From contig SMXL01000160.1 in NCBI GenBank assembly GCA_004356385.1, forward strand, positions 1 through 15,563: a DNA stretch of 15,563 nucleotides, given 5' to 3'. The notes under the pieces were generated by a model, which worked only from the letters and a program-made list of their open reading frames with translations, did no database searches and was not told the origin of the DNA. Below are positions 14,922 through 15,563 of the stretch, piece after piece. The DNA comes from Bacteroidota bacterium (GTDB lineage: Bacteria; Bacteroidota; Rhodothermia; Rhodothermales; UBA10348). How positions within the stretch are numbered: position 1 is the first letter of the stretch; each line of letters starts with the position of its first letter. The position numbers and the translations under genes were made by a program.

Positions 14922-14957
14922 CTATGACGCGATGGGGGGGCCGAAGGGTCCGGAGCT

Positions 14958-15563
14958 CTAACGCAGAGCTTCTTCCATCTCTCGATCCTGTTTTTTCTTA
15001 ACCACAACCGCTATCCAGATTGATCCTTCGTACAGCAGCAGAAGGGGTGTGGCGACAAGGACCTGCGAGATCGGATCCGGAGGGGTGAAGATGGCTCCCA
15101 GGACCAGGCATCCGATCACCGCATATTTACGCGATTTCCGCAGCCCGTTCGGTGTCGCAAGACCCATTTTAGCCAGGAAATAAATAACGACCGGGAGTTG
15201 AAATAGAATTCCAACACCGAACGTCCAGAACGTAATCATGCTGAAATACCTGGAAATGTCGAACTCATTGGAGATTTCCGGAGATATCTGGTAGCCAGCA
15301 AAAAACTGGAGAGCGAGTGGCGTAATAATGAGGTAGCCGAACGCGATTCCAAGCATGAAAAACAGTGTTGCGAACACCGCCGAAAACCGGAGACCTGATT
15401 TCTCTTTTGGGTAGAGTCCCGGTTCAATGAACTTCCACATGTAGTAGATAATCAGGGGCGACCCTATGATGAGTCCGACTGCGACGACCGTTCCGATGTC
15501 GGCAAAAAACTGCCCAGTAACCGTTCGATTTTGAAGTACGAACTCCGTGGTACTGATACCAAG
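14958..15563 (-). CDS. tatC: Sec-independent protein translocase TatC, C-terminal part (5' end outside window)
   Basis: TatC is the polytopic core of the twin-arginine translocase, which exports folded proteins. The frame stays open from the stop at 14958-14960 to the window edge at 15563, so the ATG at 15440 is internal and the N-terminus (helix 1 and its loop) lies outside. The visible 201 residues show the second helix ending in YYMWKFIEPGLYPKEK, the third helix (GIAFGYLIITPLALQFF), then FGVGILFQLPVVIYFLAK, LRKSRKYAVIG, GAIFTPPDPISQVLVATP and LLLLYEGSIWI, all matching TatC. At the highly conserved Glu of many TatC proteins (F-E-x-P) this one has Gln (residue 122 of the visible part). The tail KKKQDREMEEALR is cytoplasmic. 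No tatA/B gene is in view. It heads the minus-strand group. Confidence 0.94.
   Translation of the reverse strand, partial: LGISTTEFVLQNRTVTGQFFADIGTVVAVGLIIGSPLIIYYMWKFIEPGLYPKEKSGLRFSAVFATLFFMLGIAFGYLIITPLALQFFAGYQISPEISNEFDISRYFSMITFWTFGVGILFQLPVVIYFLAKMGLATPNGLRKSRKYAVIGCLVLGAIFTPPDPISQVLVATPLLLLYEGSIWIAVVVKKKQDREMEEALR

Noticed and set aside
1..15563. Search for tRNA, rRNA, CRISPR, insertion sequences, toxin-antitoxin or defence genes
   Set aside because: No repeats, transposase motifs, tRNA-like cloverleaf or defence domains were seen; the genes are housekeeping and envelope functions.

Overview
The window looks like ordinary core chromosome of an aerobic, Gram-negative bacterium with an outer membrane. 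A TonB-dependent receptor, a two-part nuo locus with separate nuoC and nuoD, near absence of Shine-Dalgarno sequences and the style of the Tat and Ctp proteins together suggest the Bacteroidota/Rhodothermota side of the tree. This placement is inferred from protein character alone; no rRNA or other marker is present.

Layout. Bases 2-1432 (+) hold the C-terminal part of a TonB-dependent outer-membrane receptor, cut by the left edge. After a 207-bp gap comes a tight run on the + strand: nuoA, nuoB, nuoC, nuoD, nuoE, nuoF, nuoG and nuoH (1640-9509). These encode the NADH-oxidising arm (E, F, G), the connecting arm that leads to the quinone site (B, C, D) and two membrane subunits (A, H) of respiratory complex I. 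nuoI and the proton-pumping subunits nuoJ-N are not here and must lie elsewhere. nuoG is broken into two overlapping frames, and the break falls between the third and fourth cysteine ligands of its 2Fe-2S cluster. The run continues with rpe (ribulose-phosphate 3-epimerase) and a secreted M23 metallopeptidase ending at 11132.

The right third is on the - strand and converges on the M23 gene with a single base between the two stop codons. Read in its own direction it is tatC (cut by the right edge), a C-terminal processing protease (S41), a TauE/SafE membrane permease and a lipoprotein-type HtrA serine protease. This forms an envelope export and quality-control group, with the M23 wall hydrolase as its convergent neighbour.

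I saw no tRNA, rRNA, CRISPR array, insertion sequence, phage gene or obvious defence system. The most notable observation is the nuoG frame break. The others are modest: helix-rich loops in the receptor, a Gln at the usual Glu site of TatC, and the proximity of the protease genes to the peptidase gene. I did not find evidence of a new biological system.
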